A stretch of 9,019 nucleotides of DNA from Candidatus Planktophila sp. (GCA_030832135.1 JAURJS010000077.1:1-9019); one strand, 5' to 3'. Shown: positions 1 through 6,766, counted from the stretch's first letter. Made by a program: numbers and translations. The notes: generated by a model not told the origin, from the sequence alone.

Positions 1-123
<123 letters not shown>

Positions 124-129
124 TTATTT

Positions 130-136
130 CTCCCTC
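130..136 (-). promoter_or_regulatory. Ribosome binding site of ahcY
   Basis: GAGGGAG on the minus strand lies 6 nt before the ATG at 121-123. It is one of the few clear Shine-Dalgarno sequences in the window and fixes the ahcY start. Confidence 0.8.
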
Positions 137-147
137 AATAGGCCCTC

Positions 148-153
148 ACTATA
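148..153 (-). promoter_or_regulatory. Possible -10 element of ahcY
   Basis: The minus strand reads TATAGT, five of six matches to TATAAT, about 25 nt before the ahcY start. It would give a short leader of roughly 20 nt that includes the GAGGGAG ribosome binding site. No convincing -35 hexamer is seen 16-18 nt further upstream, so the call is tentative. Confidence 0.35.
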
Positions 154-169
154 AATATGGGCGTTTCTA

Positions 170-247
170 TTTCTCGCTTGACCTTCGGCGTAGGGCTCTA
201 CTGTGCTGATCGGCTATGGGCATAGATTACTAGGAGAGAGCGAGAAA
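170..247. repeat. 9-bp perfect inverted repeat in the manB-ahcY gap
   Basis: TTTCTCGCT at 170-178 is perfectly complementary in inverted orientation to AGCGAGAAA at 239-247, leaving 60 nt between the arms. Inside lies a small dyad, CTATG-GG-CATAG, at 214-225, and a near-palindrome TAGGGCTCTA at 191-200. Read as RNA from the minus strand, the region could fold into a long closing stem with two short internal hairpins. It lies downstream of the manB stop and upstream of the possible ahcY -10. It has no terminator-like U tract and does not match the SAH riboswitch core as I know it. Confidence 0.4.
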
Positions 248-261
248 GGCAGAATTAGCGG

Positions 262-1614
262 TTAAGCGCGAATAGTGTTGAGAACAGCATCACGGATATC
301 AGCCATCTCTTGCTCACTGGTAGCCTCAACATTGAGTCGAAGGAGAGGCTCTGTATTGGAGGCTCTCAAGTTAAACCACCACGTATCGCCGGTCACAGTC
401 AAGCCATCAAGGTGATCGAGTTCAACCCCAGTCATCTCGCCATAATGATTTTCGATTATCTTCATCGCCGCAGCAGCGTCTGTGACGGTCGAGTTGATTT
501 CGCCGCTAGATGAATATCTATTGAATGGTGCAAAGAGTTGAGATAGCGGAATATCTTTCTCGCCAAGTGCGGCGATTGCATAGAGAGCTGCCAACATTCC
601 TGAATCTGCTCGCCAGAAATCACGGAAGTAGAAATGCCCTGAGTGCTCTCCCCCAAAGACTGCTCCAGCCTCTGCCATCAACTTCTTGATGTATGAGTGG
701 CCCACTCGAGAGCGAACCGCTGTTCCTCCATTTTCTTCAACAACTTCTTTAACTGACTTTGAAGAGATCAGGTTATAAATAATTGTCGAGCCCGGATATT
801 TCACGAGTTCGCGAGTGGCAATCAAACCAGTGAGTGCAGATGGATTAACGAGATCGCCTTTCTCATCGACTAAGAAACAACGATCGGCATCTCCATCGAA
901 GGCAAGACCAATATCTGCCTTATGGGAGAGGACAGCAGCTTGAAGATCACGGAGGTTCTTCGGATCAATTGGATTAGCCTCATGGTTAGGAAAAGTTCCA
1001 TCAAGTTCGTAATACATCTCAATTACTTCGGCGTTAAGACGCTTAAAGACAGCGGGCGCAGTATGGCCAGCCATGCCATTTCCAGCATCAATCACAATCT
1101 TGAGCGGACGAGTCGCAGTGAGGTTTACCAAAGTGAGGAGGTGGCTCACATAATCTTCCAACATCTCCTGGTGGCGCTCCACGCCAACCTGATTGAGAGC
1201 TATAGGTGAACCTTCATTGACATACTTTTCAATCAGGAGCAGACCAGATTCTTTTCCGATGGGGCGAGCTCCAGAGAGACACATCTTAATTCCGTTATAT
1301 GGCGCGGGATTGTGGCTGGCGGTAAACATCGCACCGGGAAGATTTAACTTTCCAGCAGCGAAATAGAGCATATCTGTCGATGCTAAGCCGATGCGGATCA
1401 CATCGAGACCTTGGGAGGTAATTCCTGCGCTAAATGCATCAGCCAATCCAGGCGATGATGGGCGCATATCTTCACCGATAACAACTGTGCCAGGTTCGCG
1501 CTCTTGCTTAAGGAAGCGAGCAAAGGCAGCTCCGGTTGCAAAGGTGAAGTCAGGAGTAATCTCGCCATCGACTAAACCGCGGATGTCATATGCCTTAAAG
1601 ATTGATGCGCTCAT
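262..1614 (-). CDS. manB: Phosphomannomutase/phosphoglucomutase
   Basis: This 450-residue protein is a full-length alpha-D-phosphohexomutase. It interconverts hexose 6-phosphate and hexose 1-phosphate; mannose 1-phosphate is the precursor of GDP-mannose. Family signatures appear in order: FKAYDIRG near the N-terminus, the active-site phosphoserine loop TASHNP with Ser100, the Mg2+-binding loop DGDADR at 240-245, the sugar-specificity loop GEHSGH at 322-327, and the phosphate-binding loop RASNTEPLLR at 417-426. No catalytic residue is missing. The syntenic actinobacterial gene is manB/pmmA (Rv3257c in M. tuberculosis), which supports a phosphomannomutase role, although enzymes of this subgroup often also accept glucose phosphates. 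The ATG at 1614 has no Shine-Dalgarno. Instead a TACTAT hexamer ends 6 nt before it, suggesting a leaderless transcript. The DUF3499 gene ends 48 bp upstream. No mannose-6-phosphate isomerase gene lies between manB and ahcY. Confidence 0.95.
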   Translation of the reverse strand: MSASIFKAYDIRGLVDGEITPDFTFATGAAFARFLKQEREPGTVVIGEDMRPSSPGLADAFSAGITSQGLDVIRIGLASTDMLYFAAGKLNLPGAMFTASHNPAPYNGIKMCLSGARPIGKESGLLLIEKYVNEGSPIALNQVGVERHQEMLEDYVSHLLTLVNLTATRPLKIVIDAGNGMAGHTAPAVFKRLNAEVIEMYYELDGTFPNHEANPIDPKNLRDLQAAVLSHKADIGLAFDGDADRCFLVDEKGDLVNPSALTGLIATRELVKYPGSTIIYNLISSKSVKEVVEENGGTAVRSRVGHSYIKKLMAEAGAVFGGEHSGHFYFRDFWRADSGMLAALYAIAALGEKDIPLSQLFAPFNRYSSSGEINSTVTDAAAAMKIIENHYGEMTGVELDHLDGLTVTGDTWWFNLRASNTEPLLRLNVEATSEQEMADIRDAVLNTIRA

Positions 1615-1620
1615 GAGGTG

Positions 1621-1626
1621 ATAGTA
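1621..1626 (-). promoter_or_regulatory. Putative -10 for leaderless manB transcript
   Basis: Minus-strand TACTAT (TANNNT type) is followed by exactly 6 nt (CACCTC) and then the manB ATG. There is no purine-rich ribosome binding site in that space. Further TA-rich hexamers (TACGAT, TAATAC) lie just upstream, so the exact -10 is uncertain; no good -35 is seen. Confidence 0.45.
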
Positions 1627-1662
1627 ATCGTATTAAGAATAGAAAAGGTGGAGGGCTAGCGC

Positions 1663-2025
1663 TTAGGAAGGAACAGCGCGCAGGTGGCCACGACGACCCA
1701 CCTGTGAAGCCGGTGCTGACGATTTCGTAGCTGGCTGCTCTTGATGAGATCGTGCAACTTCTCGAACAGCATCTGCAATTGCCATGAGGTCATCTTCACT
1801 TGGCCCTTGACCTTGACTCTCACGCAACTCTCGCTCAACGGTCCAGCCATTTGGAACTGTTAGTCGAGCGGCATGGCGTTCACAGAGATCATATGCATGA
1901 GGCTCAGAGAACATTGCGATAGGACCTAGAACAGCGCGAGATTCTGCATAGATATAGGTCAAGGTCATCGTGGCAGCTGAACGACAGCTCACACGTGAAC
2001 AAGGGCGACCTGATACAGAAGTCAT
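1663..2025 (-). CDS. DUF3499 family protein, small Cys/His-containing actinobacterial protein
   Basis: This 120-residue soluble protein matches the DUF3499 family, found across Actinobacteria next to manB and a whiB2/whmD gene; its function is unknown. The conserved core covers residues 8-61: PCSRVSCRSAA, TLTYIYAESRAVLGP, EPHAYDLCERHAARLTVPNGW. Cys9, Cys14, Cys48 and His51 (C-x4-C ... C-x2-H), perhaps with His43, are spaced like ligands of a small zinc site. That is inference from the pattern. Residues 68-105 are polar and probably flexible. The tail GRRGHLRAVPS (110-120) resembles the 'RRGHLRV' tail usual in the family. The start at 2025 puts the PCSR motif close to the N-terminus as in relatives. 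No Shine-Dalgarno precedes it; TAATCT lies 7 nt before the ATG. No signal peptide or membrane segment is present. Confidence 0.88.
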   Translation of the reverse strand: MTSVSGRPCSRVSCRSAATMTLTYIYAESRAVLGPIAMFSEPHAYDLCERHAARLTVPNGWTVERELRESQGQGPSEDDLMAIADAVREVARSHQEQPATKSSAPASQVGRRGHLRAVPS

Positions 2026-2032
2026 GGATGCA

Positions 2033-2038
2033 AGATTA
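2033..2038 (-). promoter_or_regulatory. Putative -10 for leaderless DUF3499 transcript
   Basis: Minus-strand TAATCT (TANNNT) is followed by 7 nt (TGCATCC) and the ATG at 2023-2025. It sits in the 32-bp gap after the DUF5719 gene stop. No ribosome binding site and no strong -35 are visible. Confidence 0.45.
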
Positions 2039-2057
2039 GTGGGAGCGGGTATGAAAG

Positions 2058-3356
2058 TTATGGAATCAACACTCGGATATTGGAGCGAGGTATTGAAGTC
2101 CGGGTCAACACGCTACCAGTCACCAATGGCGCATATCCGAATCCACTCTTCGAGGTGATGAGTGCAGCTCCATAGGTCTTCTCTGAACTCTTGATAATGG
2201 TAAATGATCGAATTCGATCAGAGAGTTGATAGGTAGCAATCTCACTTCCGCGAACGGTTATCTTCCGCTTGGCGCCCTTAATCGAAGTCAACTCAAGATC
2301 TACTGCAATCTCGCCCCCGGTAAAGACCAGCATCGGTGCCAAGCCTGTTGATGTGAAGGTTCCTGGCGTTAAGGCTGGTACTGCTGTGCTCCAGAGGAAG
2401 TCGCTCTTGCCCTGTGAAATGGTCTTGGTAAATACAGAGGCGACGAATGGGCGATCGGCGCTGAGTTGGAGCGCAAACTTTCCAGATTCCATAAGTACAT
2501 CAAGGGGCAGGTCAACAACTTTGCCTGCAGGAATCTGCTTCCCATCAAGGCCTGCTGGCGAGAAAGTTCCATCGGTAGATCTAATTTCAACTTTGAGCTG
2601 CGCGCCTACCTCACCTGGAATAAGAATGCGTAGCGTGTGAGGAAGTGAGGTATTTCGACCGGTCTGCTGTGGGATCGCCGGAATAACAAGTGACTTAGCT
2701 GCACTCTCTTGCGAATTTACGGTATCGCCACCGAGGGCTTGAAGACCACGGCCACGTTCATCTGTGACAAATGCATTGATACGACCGGTCTGCGGAACTA
2801 CATGCACAGCAATCGATTTCGCACCGGGTGCAAGTGTTGCAAGTTGAGTAGAGATAAATGAGTTGGCCTTTACTGCAAAATTCTGTTCTGCTTGAACGCC
2901 ATTTTCGGTATAGATGGTGACACCAACAAGAGCTCGACCCAACCCACTATTGACCAGGGTGAGAGTTCCCTTTGAAGTCACATCTGCTGTTGCACCAACG
3001 AACCATTGCGAAGTAATGGGCGCAAGACAGGTGAGAGCGCCAGCCCAGATTCCCGTGCGAACCTGCCACATCAATGGAGTGATCGATGGCGAATCAATCA
3101 CCGTCGCCTGTGAACTGCCGGCAAAGCGGCGAGTGCGAGAGTCTTTAAATGCCATCGTCGCAACGCCAGTTTTGCGGAGCTGAGTCTTTGGTGAAGTCAG
3201 CGCAATCACAGAGCTCTGGCTCGCTTGGTTAGGTGGGCAGACAACTGCGGGATAGCTCTCTGAATATCTATTGCTCTTTGTATTGAAGGAGAGAAGGTTG
3301 CTAAAGAGGATGACGGCAGTAAATGCTGCAGCTAATTGGAGGGCGCGGTTTCTCAT
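2058..3356 (-). CDS. DUF5719-type membrane-anchored extracytoplasmic protein
   Basis: From the ATG at 3356 this encodes 432 residues. One hydrophobic segment at about 6-24 (LQLAAAFTAVILFSNLL) after a basic MRNR start suggests an N-terminal signal-anchor or uncleaved signal peptide. The rest is rich in Ser, Thr, Val and Gly with alternating hydrophobic residues, as expected of beta-sandwich extracytoplasmic domains. Cys40 (VVCPP) and Cys110 (LTCLAP) are the only cysteines and could form a disulfide. I assign it to the actinobacterial DUF5719 family by position next to the large glycosyltransferase and by overall character; no enzymatic motif is seen. Its start overlaps the glycosyltransferase stop in a TGATG arrangement, with GAGAGG (3364-3369) 7 nt before the ATG. 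A GTG at 3359 is in frame but only 4 nt from that site, so ATG is preferred. The coupling implies a partnership with the glycosyltransferase. Confidence 0.78.
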   Translation of the reverse strand: MRNRALQLAAAFTAVILFSNLLSFNTKSNRYSESYPAVVCPPNQASQSSVIALTSPKTQLRKTGVATMAFKDSRTRRFAGSSQATVIDSPSITPLMWQVRTGIWAGALTCLAPITSQWFVGATADVTSKGTLTLVNSGLGRALVGVTIYTENGVQAEQNFAVKANSFISTQLATLAPGAKSIAVHVVPQTGRINAFVTDERGRGLQALGGDTVNSQESAAKSLVIPAIPQQTGRNTSLPHTLRILIPGEVGAQLKVEIRSTDGTFSPAGLDGKQIPAGKVVDLPLDVLMESGKFALQLSADRPFVASVFTKTISQGKSDFLWSTAVPALTPGTFTSTGLAPMLVFTGGEIAVDLELTSIKGAKRKITVRGSEIATYQLSDRIRSFTIIKSSEKTYGAALITSKSGFGYAPLVTGSVLTRTSIPRSNIRVLIP

Positions 3357-6300
3357 CACGAGACCTCTCGATCAGAGAGTTCACGACGTCTGCGTCCTGC
3401 GGGAAGAGCCATCACGATCGAGGTAATGAGTGCGATAAGAAAGAGTGAGAGCCAAGCACGGCGGCTAGTTCCATCATGGAGGAAGTTAACTTCACCTGCT
3501 TCAAAGACCTTAAATTCTGGCAACCCATATTGATTTTCAGATCGCTCTAGTCGAACTCCTCCTGCAAGTGCCTGCCATCCTTGGCTGTAATTCTCGGTAA
3601 GGGTGATAGTTCCCGCCCCAGGAGCTATGACAGTTCCAAGCTCAACCGCGAGAACGCTCTGCTTTCCTTCAAAGTCGGTAAAGATTGCACGTCCTGTTGG
3701 TTGGGCAACTTTCCAGACCGTGCCGGCATCTGTTGCAGAAGCGCGGTTGAAACCACCGAGTCCATCGATAGTTTGAATCAACTCTTCGTGAGCCGGGTTC
3801 TTCACAAAAATATATTTGATGCCAAATGATGCAAAGACTTTTGAGCTGCCAACGCCGGTATTGTCGATCAGACCCTCCACCGCGCTTGTGATTGTCGGAG
3901 AGTTCTCAATAACAACATCAGGTTGACCGAGTGTGATCTCGCCACCTCGGGCAATGTAATAAGCAAGACCACGATGGCCTTCTTCTTCAATCGGGCGAAT
4001 GACCAGAGTCTTTGCATCTGCTTCCACCGCTAAGAATGCTGGAAGCACTGGCTCAGCTTTACGTTGCAGCGGCGAGGCAGCACCTGCGGAGAAAATCCAA
4101 GTAGATGCCGTGATTGCATATGAGGCGCTGAGGAGAATAACTAAACCGACGGCGATATGTTGATAGTTGAAGTGAGAATTTTCAAGGCGACTTCTCACAT
4201 CATCAAACATAATGACGGTGGCTATCACTGAGAGAGCAGTTGCAATCACCAAGAAGGTTCCGGCATAGACATAATCTTTAGAGGACGATCCATGGCCGGT
4301 GACTTGCAATGAGGCAAACACTGCACCCGTTAATAAGAAACCAATTCCATATGTGGCATATTCACGTGCTTTTGCAGTGGAGAAGTAAGTGACAACAAGT
4401 AAGAGGGTAACTGGACTCAACGACCACCAAGGAAGCGATCCTGCGCCACCTGGATTTGCCAATAGCGCCAGGTTGCCGCCACCGCCAGGTTGCATGATTC
4501 CAATTTCAACTAAGAGTCGAGAAGGGTGGGCTATATAGGTAAGCGAGGTTGGGAGGGCAAGGATCAAAGGCGTAAAGAGAACGATGGAACGGCGAGCTAG
4601 TCGCGTTAAGAAGAGGGCATCTCGGTAATTCTGGTTGGCTGCGAGAAAGTCGCGCACGATGAAGTAGAGCGAGGCAACCAGCAAGATAATCAAGAGTGAT
4701 GGGTTAAATGTTTGTAGAACCCAGAAGAAGAGAGAGATGGCAAAGAGATTACGGATTGAACGATCTTCCGCATTCTTCCAACTTCCAAGATGGGTGAGGA
4801 AGAGCGGAAAGAGGATAAGGAGAAGAACTACACCAAGATGGCCGCCATTAATCGCTGAGATAGCTATCGGCGAAAGAGAGTAGAGCAGAGCCGAGATAGC
4901 GATGAGAACCGGACTGGTTGTGAGATTGCGGAGATAGCGTTGAGCGCTCCAGAGCGCCAAGAACGGTGCGACGATAAAGAAGAGTGAGATAAATGCGGGA
5001 ACGCTTCCGAGCGTCAGCAGTGAGCCAACTCCGATAAAGAGAACCCATGCAGGTGCGGCGATATTGGAGCCCATTCCGACGTGATGCCAGCTCTCTAGGA
5101 AGAACTTCCAGATATCGGATGTTCCAGAAGGTGAAACAGCGAGAGCTCCTCCGGAGATAGCGCCCCAGCGATGTCGAGTCCAACCAAAGGTGAGGATGAG
5201 AAGGAATGTGGTGGCAATGACCAGCGGCTTGGTGAAGATAGTTCGCCAAAGATTATTTTGAAGCGGCTGCAAGATATCTTCATCTTCATTAATCTCAAGA
5301 TCACTTATTGCAGGCAGCTCATCCTCAACATCATCTGGAAAAATTCTGGTTCGAATATTCTCAACAATTCGACTTGCACCGCTTCGAAGCTGAGTCCAGC
5401 GAGATGGAATAAATCGTCCAACTATGCCGGATGAGACTAAGCGCTGGCTCTTGCGAACCTTGCGTGCTGTGAGGAGTTCACCTGGATGAATCAATAGCGA
5501 TGCAATTGCCAGGATTTCATCGCTGGCATAACCAGGAAGCTTTGCAAAGAGATATGCAATCGAGCGAATAGCTGCGCCACTTAACAACTGCAACGATAAG
5601 AGCGGAAGTTTCCACCATGATGAGTTAGCGAGCAGAACGTATGCAGCATTACGACGATCTAAAAGGAGTGGGCGGTGAAGTGGAGCTCCCGCGATATCGA
5701 TTTCGCGACGCTCTGATGAAGCAGCTTGGGCATGGAAGGCGATGGCAGAGGTGACTGCAAGAACCGAATGACCTGCTGTGTGAACACGCCAACCAAAATC
5801 AACATCATCGCGAAATAACTCAAGGTTGCTATCAAATCCACCGAGCTCTTCAAAGACATCGCGGCGAATAAGGGCACCTGCTGTGCTCACAGAGAGGACT
5901 TCATGGTTGCCATCGTGCTGGCCTTGATCGTATTCCTGAGGCTCAAGTCCGGTCCAACGAGAACCGTTTGTTGCAATACTGATTCCAACTTCGAGTAGAT
6001 GTGTTCGATCATGCCACCCTAAAAGTTTTGGTCCTGCCATCACGATATTGGGGCGATCAACAACTGCTGCAGTGAGCTCTTCTAACGCTTTGGGATCGAG
6101 CGCGCAATCATCATGGAGAATCCAGAGCCACTCTTCAACGCCTTCGATAGGAGCAGGTAGTTGCGAAACTCCATATTGAATCGCTTGACCAAATGATGTT
6201 GCGCGATCAAGGGTCACAGTTGGAATGCGAGCGCCTTTAAGAAGTTTGGCTGAGGCATCTTGAGAGCCAGTATCGATTGCAAGTATCTGATCTGCGCTAC

Positions 6301-6391
6301 GACTCTGAGATGTAATTGAGGCGACTACCTCTGGAAGCCATGTCACACCATCGTGCACAACAAGGAGCGCAGTGATGCGAGTTGCAGTCAT
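3356..6391 (-). CDS. Large membrane glycosyltransferase: N-terminal GT2 domain plus multi-spanning, GT-C-like region
   Basis: The 1011-residue protein starts with a cytoplasmic GT2 (GT-A fold) domain at about 1-250. It shows TALLVVHDGVTWLPEVVASI, the acidic nucleotide/metal site HDDCALD (Asp94, Asp95) and the acceptor-side acidic cluster LFRDDVDFGWR (192-202). A hydrophobic stretch at about 258-285 may be membrane-associated, then a basic and acidic linker (310-375). Then come roughly ten hydrophobic segments between 388 and 770, including 388-404, 448-480, 493-535, 550-580, 600-620, 658-672, 680-697, 708-728 and 745-770. An extracytoplasmic domain (about 775-978) contains ENYSQGWQALAGG, and a final membrane helix (979-997) precedes a basic tail. 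The family sits beside whiB2/whmD in actinobacteria; donor and acceptor are unknown. A role in surface glycan assembly is inferred. The start ATG has no Shine-Dalgarno but a TAGAGT hexamer 7 nt upstream. Confidence 0.88.
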   Translation of the reverse strand: MTATRITALLVVHDGVTWLPEVVASITSQSRSADQILAIDTGSQDASAKLLKGARIPTVTLDRATSFGQAIQYGVSQLPAPIEGVEEWLWILHDDCALDPKALEELTAAVVDRPNIVMAGPKLLGWHDRTHLLEVGISIATNGSRWTGLEPQEYDQGQHDGNHEVLSVSTAGALIRRDVFEELGGFDSNLELFRDDVDFGWRVHTAGHSVLAVTSAIAFHAQAASSERREIDIAGAPLHRPLLLDRRNAAYVLLANSSWWKLPLLSLQLLSGAAIRSIAYLFAKLPGYASDEILAIASLLIHPGELLTARKVRKSQRLVSSGIVGRFIPSRWTQLRSGASRIVENIRTRIFPDDVEDELPAISDLEINEDEDILQPLQNNLWRTIFTKPLVIATTFLLILTFGWTRHRWGAISGGALAVSPSGTSDIWKFFLESWHHVGMGSNIAAPAWVLFIGVGSLLTLGSVPAFISLFFIVAPFLALWSAQRYLRNLTTSPVLIAISALLYSLSPIAISAINGGHLGVVLLLILFPLFLTHLGSWKNAEDRSIRNLFAISLFFWVLQTFNPSLLIILLVASLYFIVRDFLAANQNYRDALFLTRLARRSIVLFTPLILALPTSLTYIAHPSRLLVEIGIMQPGGGGNLALLANPGGAGSLPWWSLSPVTLLLVVTYFSTAKAREYATYGIGFLLTGAVFASLQVTGHGSSSKDYVYAGTFLVIATALSVIATVIMFDDVRSRLENSHFNYQHIAVGLVILLSASYAITASTWIFSAGAASPLQRKAEPVLPAFLAVEADAKTLVIRPIEEEGHRGLAYYIARGGEITLGQPDVVIENSPTITSAVEGLIDNTGVGSSKVFASFGIKYIFVKNPAHEELIQTIDGLGGFNRASATDAGTVWKVAQPTGRAIFTDFEGKQSVLAVELGTVIAPGAGTITLTENYSQGWQALAGGVRLERSENQYGLPEFKVFEAGEVNFLHDGTSRRAWLSLFLIALITSIVMALPAGRRRRELSDREVS
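3364..3369 (-). promoter_or_regulatory. Ribosome binding site deciding the DUF5719-gene start
   Basis: Minus-strand GAGAGG lies inside the end of the glycosyltransferase gene, 7 nt before ATG 3356 and 4 nt before the alternative GTG 3359. The spacing favours the ATG. Confidence 0.6.
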
Positions 6392-6398
6392 GGGAATT

Positions 6399-6404
6399 AC
6401 TCTA
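6399..6404 (-). promoter_or_regulatory. Putative -10 for leaderless glycosyltransferase transcript
   Basis: Minus-strand TAGAGT (TANNNT) is followed by 7 nt (AATTCCC) and the ATG at 6389-6391. No purine-rich ribosome binding site is present. A weak TTCACT is found 18 nt upstream of the hexamer. The perfect dyad at 6405-6425 abuts it. Confidence 0.45.
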
Positions 6405-6425
6405 ACTTTTCGAGATGCGAAAAGT
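6405..6425. repeat. Perfect 8-bp inverted repeat between whiB and the glycosyltransferase gene
   Basis: The arms ACTTTTCG (6405-6412) and CGAAAAGT (6418-6425) are exact reverse complements around a 5-nt centre (AGATG). The dyad begins 11 nt after the whiB stop and directly precedes the putative -10 of the glycosyltransferase gene. It could be an operator, or a weak RNA hairpin behind whiB. It lacks a following U run on the minus strand, which argues against a standard intrinsic terminator. Confidence 0.6.
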
Positions 6426-6436
6426 GAAAGCTACCT

Positions 6437-6757
6437 TTACGCAGGGCGACGCTTAAGGCGACGACGCTCGCGCTCTGAGAGACCGCCCCAGATACCGAAA
6501 CGCTCATCGTGAGCGAGCGCGTATTCAAGACACTCTTGGCGAACATCGCAGGAGAGGCAGACGCGCTTTGCTTCGCGAGTTGAGCCGCCCTTCTCAGGAA
6601 AGAAAGCCTCTGGGTCGGTCTGAGCGCAGAGTGAGCGCTCCTGCCATGAGAGCTCCATATTCTCGCCGCTGGCGAGTTGGATAGTTGGTCCAGCAGTTGG
6701 GGTAGCAGTGGGAGTTGCTGGCTTGCCAGTTGAGAAACCTTCTGGGCGGATCGGCAT
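6437..6757 (-). CDS. whiB2: WhiB-family iron-sulfur transcriptional regulator, WhiB2/WhmD type
   Basis: The 106-residue protein contains a complete Wbl domain. Four cysteines (Cys44, Cys67, Cys70, Cys76; C-x22-C-x2-C-x5-C) are the expected ligands of a [4Fe-4S] cluster. The turn GIWGG (88-92) and the basic tail ERERRRLKRRPA (95-106) form the sigma-factor contact and DNA-binding part. SWQERSLCAQTDPEAFFPEK and the segment up to ECLEYALAHDERFGIWGG are characteristic of WhiB2 (M. tuberculosis) and WhmD (Streptomyces), which are required for normal septation. The N-terminal extension (1-33) contains a Pro/Thr/Ala run (ATPTATPTAGPT) and is probably disordered. GAGGAG 9 nt before the ATG at 6757 supports the long form; an internal ATG (Met34, 6658) would still leave the whole Wbl domain. 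Position between manC and the large glycosyltransferase fits whiB2/whmD synteny. It has its own promoter (6821-6849). Confidence 0.94.
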   Translation of the reverse strand: MPIRPEGFSTGKPATPTATPTAGPTIQLASGENMELSWQERSLCAQTDPEAFFPEKGGSTREAKRVCLSCDVRQECLEYALAHDERFGIWGGLSERERRRLKRRPA

Positions 6758-6766
6758 TCGTCGAAT

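Noticed and set aside
178..210. TTGACC on the plus strand at about 178-183 as a divergent -35
   Set aside because: No acceptable -10 lies 16-18 nt downstream and there is no plus-strand gene to serve.
124..261. SAH or SAM riboswitch upstream of ahcY
   Set aside because: I looked for the conserved SAH riboswitch core and a pseudoknot partner and found neither. The inverted repeat there is reported only as unexplained structure.
2269..2640. Plus-strand 123-codon frame opposite the DUF5719 gene
   Set aside because: It is antisense to a coherent coding frame, has no promoter or ribosome binding site, and its composition is typical of a shadow frame.
4848..5249. Minus-strand 133-codon frame inside the glycosyltransferase gene
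   Set aside because: The glycosyltransferase frame is continuous across it with clear membrane helices; the alternative frame shows no features, so neither a frameshift nor a nested gene is supported.
6437..6658. Shorter whiB starting at Met34 (73 residues)
   Set aside because: The GAGGAG site is well placed for ATG 6757, and the promoter leader fits that start. The shorter form cannot be fully excluded because the extension is low-complexity.
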